From contig NZ_CAHJWJ010000027.1 in NCBI RefSeq assembly GCF_903642285.1, positions 1 to 43,743 of the forward strand: a DNA stretch of 43,743 nt, in the 5' to 3' direction. Below, piece by piece: positions 42,149 through 43,743 of the stretch. The stretch's first letter is position 1, and each line of letters opens with the position of its first letter. This DNA is from Sphingomonas bacterium. GTDB taxonomy: Bacteria; Pseudomonadota; Alphaproteobacteria; Sphingomonadales; Sphingomonadaceae. A model generated the notes under the pieces. It worked only from the letters and a program-made list of their open reading frames with translations. It was not told where the DNA came from and made no database searches. A program made the translations under genes and the position numbers.

Positions 42149-43636
42149 TTATGCGCGTCGGAACGAGGAAATCGGCGTCTCGATCGTCAGACACAGGCCC
42201 TGGGCTTTCCACGCGCGCGTCACCTGCCCGCCCATTTGGCGCACCGCGCTCATCTCGATCAACCGGCTGCCGAACCCCGCCTTGTCCGGGATGCGATCGA
42301 TCATCGGACCACCCGTCTCCTGCCAGCGGATGGCTACGCGGTCGTCGATCGTCTCGATCGCGACCAGCACCCGGCCATTCTGGTCGGACAGCGCGCCATA
42401 TTTGGTCGCATTGGTCGCCAGTTCGTGGAACAGCAGCGCGAGCGGTGTGGCGGAACGATCGTCCACCGCCACGTCCTGCCCCTCGACCGCGATCCGCGGT
42501 ATCGAACCCTGCTGATACGGTTCGAACAATTCGCCCAGCAGCGCCTTCAGGCTGTCCTGCGGCACATCGGGCCGCGACTGCGCGCTGTGCGGCCGGACGA
42601 AATCGTGCGCCCGGCCGAGCGCGGTGATCCGCTGGCGCAGATCGACCGCAGCCGGCGCGAATTCCGGCCGGGCGCGCGCGGCGAAGCCGATCAGCCCGGC
42701 GATGACGGCGAAGATATTCTTGATCCGGTGCGACAATTCCTGGCTGATGATCTCGCGCTCCTCCAGCGCCAGTTTCTGCGCATGGATATCGGTGCACGTC
42801 CCGAACCACCGCGTGATCGCACCGCGTTCGTCGCGGACGGGCAGGGCCCGGCCCAGCACCCAGCGATAGGTGCCGTCGAAATGCCGCAACCGGTATTCGA
42901 TCTGATAGGGGTCGCCGGTCGCCAGCGAATGACGCCATACCGCCCACGCGCGGTCCTGATCTTCGGCGTGGAACATGCCGTTCCAGCCTTCGCCATCGGT
43001 GGAGCCTGCGGGGACGCCGGTGAATTCGTACCAGCGCGCATTGTAGTAATCGTGGAAGCCGTCGGGCAGCGTCGACCATACCATCTGCGGCATCGTGTCC
43101 GCCAACGTGCGGAAGCGCAGCTCGCTTTCTTCCGCCGCGCGGGCAGTGCGGTGCTGCTCCAGCCGCGCCATCGTCGCAGCGGCCAGCACCTCCAGACCGC
43201 GTCGCTGAAATGCGGTGAGGCCGGTCCGGGGCCGGACATCGAGGACGCAGACCGCCCCCAGCGGCACGCCGCCGCGGTCGACGAGCGGCGCGCCGGCGTA
43301 GAACCGCAGATGCGGTTCGCCGGTGACGAGCGCATTGTCGGCGAAGCGCGCGTCGCGCGTCGCGTCCGCCACTTCCATGATTGCGCCCGCCGTCATCGCA
43401 TGCGCGCAAAAGGACAAGGATCGCGGCGTTTCCAGCAGCTCGGTCCCGACCCGGCCGAGGAAGGACTGGCGCTCGTCCTCCACCAGACTGACCAGCGCGA
43501 CGGGCGTATCGCACAATTCCGCCGCGAACGCGGCGAGATCGTCGAATGCCCCGGCGTCGCGAAGCGACAACGCGTCATAGGACCCCACCACCTGCGACCG
43601 CTCGTCGGGATCGCGTAGCAGCGCGTCGACCGTCAT
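42149..43636 (-). CDS. GAF-PAS-HWE sensor histidine kinase
   Basis: A 495-residue soluble kinase. An N-terminal GAF domain (about 20-160; SLSFCAHAMTAGAIMEV, LRFYAGAPLVDRGGVPLGAVCVLD) is followed by a PAS/PAC domain (about 175-290; MPQMVWSTLPDGFHDYYNARWYEFTG, YRLRHFDGTYRWVLGRALPVRDE). The HWE-family dimerisation domain has phosphoacceptor His303 in ELSHRIKNIFAV, and the ATPase domain has HELATNATKYGALS and the WxE motif in IRWQETGGP. No membrane helix is present. The PAS domain could bind flavin or haem, but the LOV cysteine motif is absent. The start is uncertain: ATG at 43636, or GTG at 43666. Confidence 0.88.
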   Translation of the reverse strand: MTVDALLRDPDERSQVVGSYDALSLRDAGAFDDLAAFAAELCDTPVALVSLVEDERQSFLGRVGTELLETPRSLSFCAHAMTAGAIMEVADATRDARFADNALVTGEPHLRFYAGAPLVDRGGVPLGAVCVLDVRPRTGLTAFQRRGLEVLAAATMARLEQHRTARAAEESELRFRTLADTMPQMVWSTLPDGFHDYYNARWYEFTGVPAGSTDGEGWNGMFHAEDQDRAWAVWRHSLATGDPYQIEYRLRHFDGTYRWVLGRALPVRDERGAITRWFGTCTDIHAQKLALEEREIISQELSHRIKNIFAVIAGLIGFAARARPEFAPAAVDLRQRITALGRAHDFVRPHSAQSRPDVPQDSLKALLGELFEPYQQGSIPRIAVEGQDVAVDDRSATPLALLFHELATNATKYGALSDQNGRVLVAIETIDDRVAIRWQETGGPMIDRIPDKAGFGSRLIEMSAVRQMGGQVTRAWKAQGLCLTIETPISSFRRA

Positions 43637-43684
43637 ATCGTCAGTCTGCGGAACGTTCGCCGGCACCCGGGCGCAGCGCGATCG

Positions 43685-43743
43685 TCAGAAAGGAACGTCG
43701 TCGTCGAGATCGTCCGCGAAACCACCACCTTGACCGAACCCGC
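43685..43743 (-). CDS. ssb: Single-stranded DNA-binding protein, last codons only
   Basis: Only the final 18 codons are inside the window. They read GFGQGGGFADDLDDDVPF followed by TGA, the Gly-rich linker end and acidic C-terminal tip (DDDxPF) that in SSB recruits partner proteins. The kinase gene starts about 49 bp downstream on the same strand. Confidence 0.9.
   Translation of the reverse strand, partial: GFGQGGGFADDLDDDVPF

Overview
The window is a GC-rich (roughly two thirds G+C), densely coded stretch of an alphaproteobacterial chromosome, most probably a Sphingomonas-type sphingomonad. This rests on protein character and gene order: lgt, NDUFAF7-like methyltransferase and pgeF in a row; hisC-tyrA divergent from metX-metW; ftsE-ftsX-ydcF-plsC divergent from a zinc-ribbon protein; HWE-type kinase signalling; and typical alphaproteobacterial REP elements. 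Most of it is housekeeping chromosome. I see no prophage, integrase, transposase, CRISPR array or recognisable defence system.

Layout. 1-3.1 kb: xseA (cut by the left edge) and purD diverge from a shared CATG, followed by a membrane-anchored HhH protein. 3.1-4.5 kb: a three-hairpin array, a DUF3298-like exported protein and a small periplasmic protein. 4.5-7.4 kb (mostly minus): CNNM/CBS transporter, O-methyltransferase, tadA and a small membrane protein. 7.6-8.5 kb (plus): rpmB with a good sigma-70 promoter and a strong terminator, then a frameshifted glycine-zipper protein. 8.7-14.8 kb (minus): phaB, hemH, an orphan molybdopterin oxidoreductase subunit flanked by two unrelated inverted-repeat elements, and an acyl-CoA ligase. 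14.8-18.2 kb (plus): lgt, DUF185 methyltransferase, GNAT and pgeF, the last three translationally coupled. 18.2-22.2 kb: a REP cluster, a VOC protein, a Cys/Met-metabolism PLP enzyme, then kynU and a TesA-like esterase on the minus strand. 22.2-25.4 kb: a YbbA/YbbP-type ABC pair diverging from the esterase.

25.4-32.1 kb is the most accessory part: a DUF3833-like lipoprotein, a Tat-exported SDR, a zinc-less MDR reductase, then a lower-GC pair of glycosyltransferases (soluble GT4 and membrane GT-C) that overlap tail to tail, and a frameshifted NAD(P)-dependent SDR with a palindromic operator but no intact neighbouring regulator. 32.4-43.7 kb returns to core genes: tRNA-Leu(GAG), a MATE transporter, the zinc-ribbon protein, ftsE-ftsX-ydcF-plsC, tyrA and hisC, metX-metW, a single-domain receiver convergent with a GAF-PAS-HWE kinase, and the last codons of ssb at the right edge.

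Translational coupling by ATGA or GTGA overlaps is pervasive, so most genes sit in short operons. The least explained signals are a family of period-8 inverted repeats present in two places, a hairpin-forming tandem repeat inside the 5' end of lgt, two single-base frameshifts, and the low-GC overlapping glycosyltransferase pair. I did not find a multi-gene system that I could defend as undescribed.
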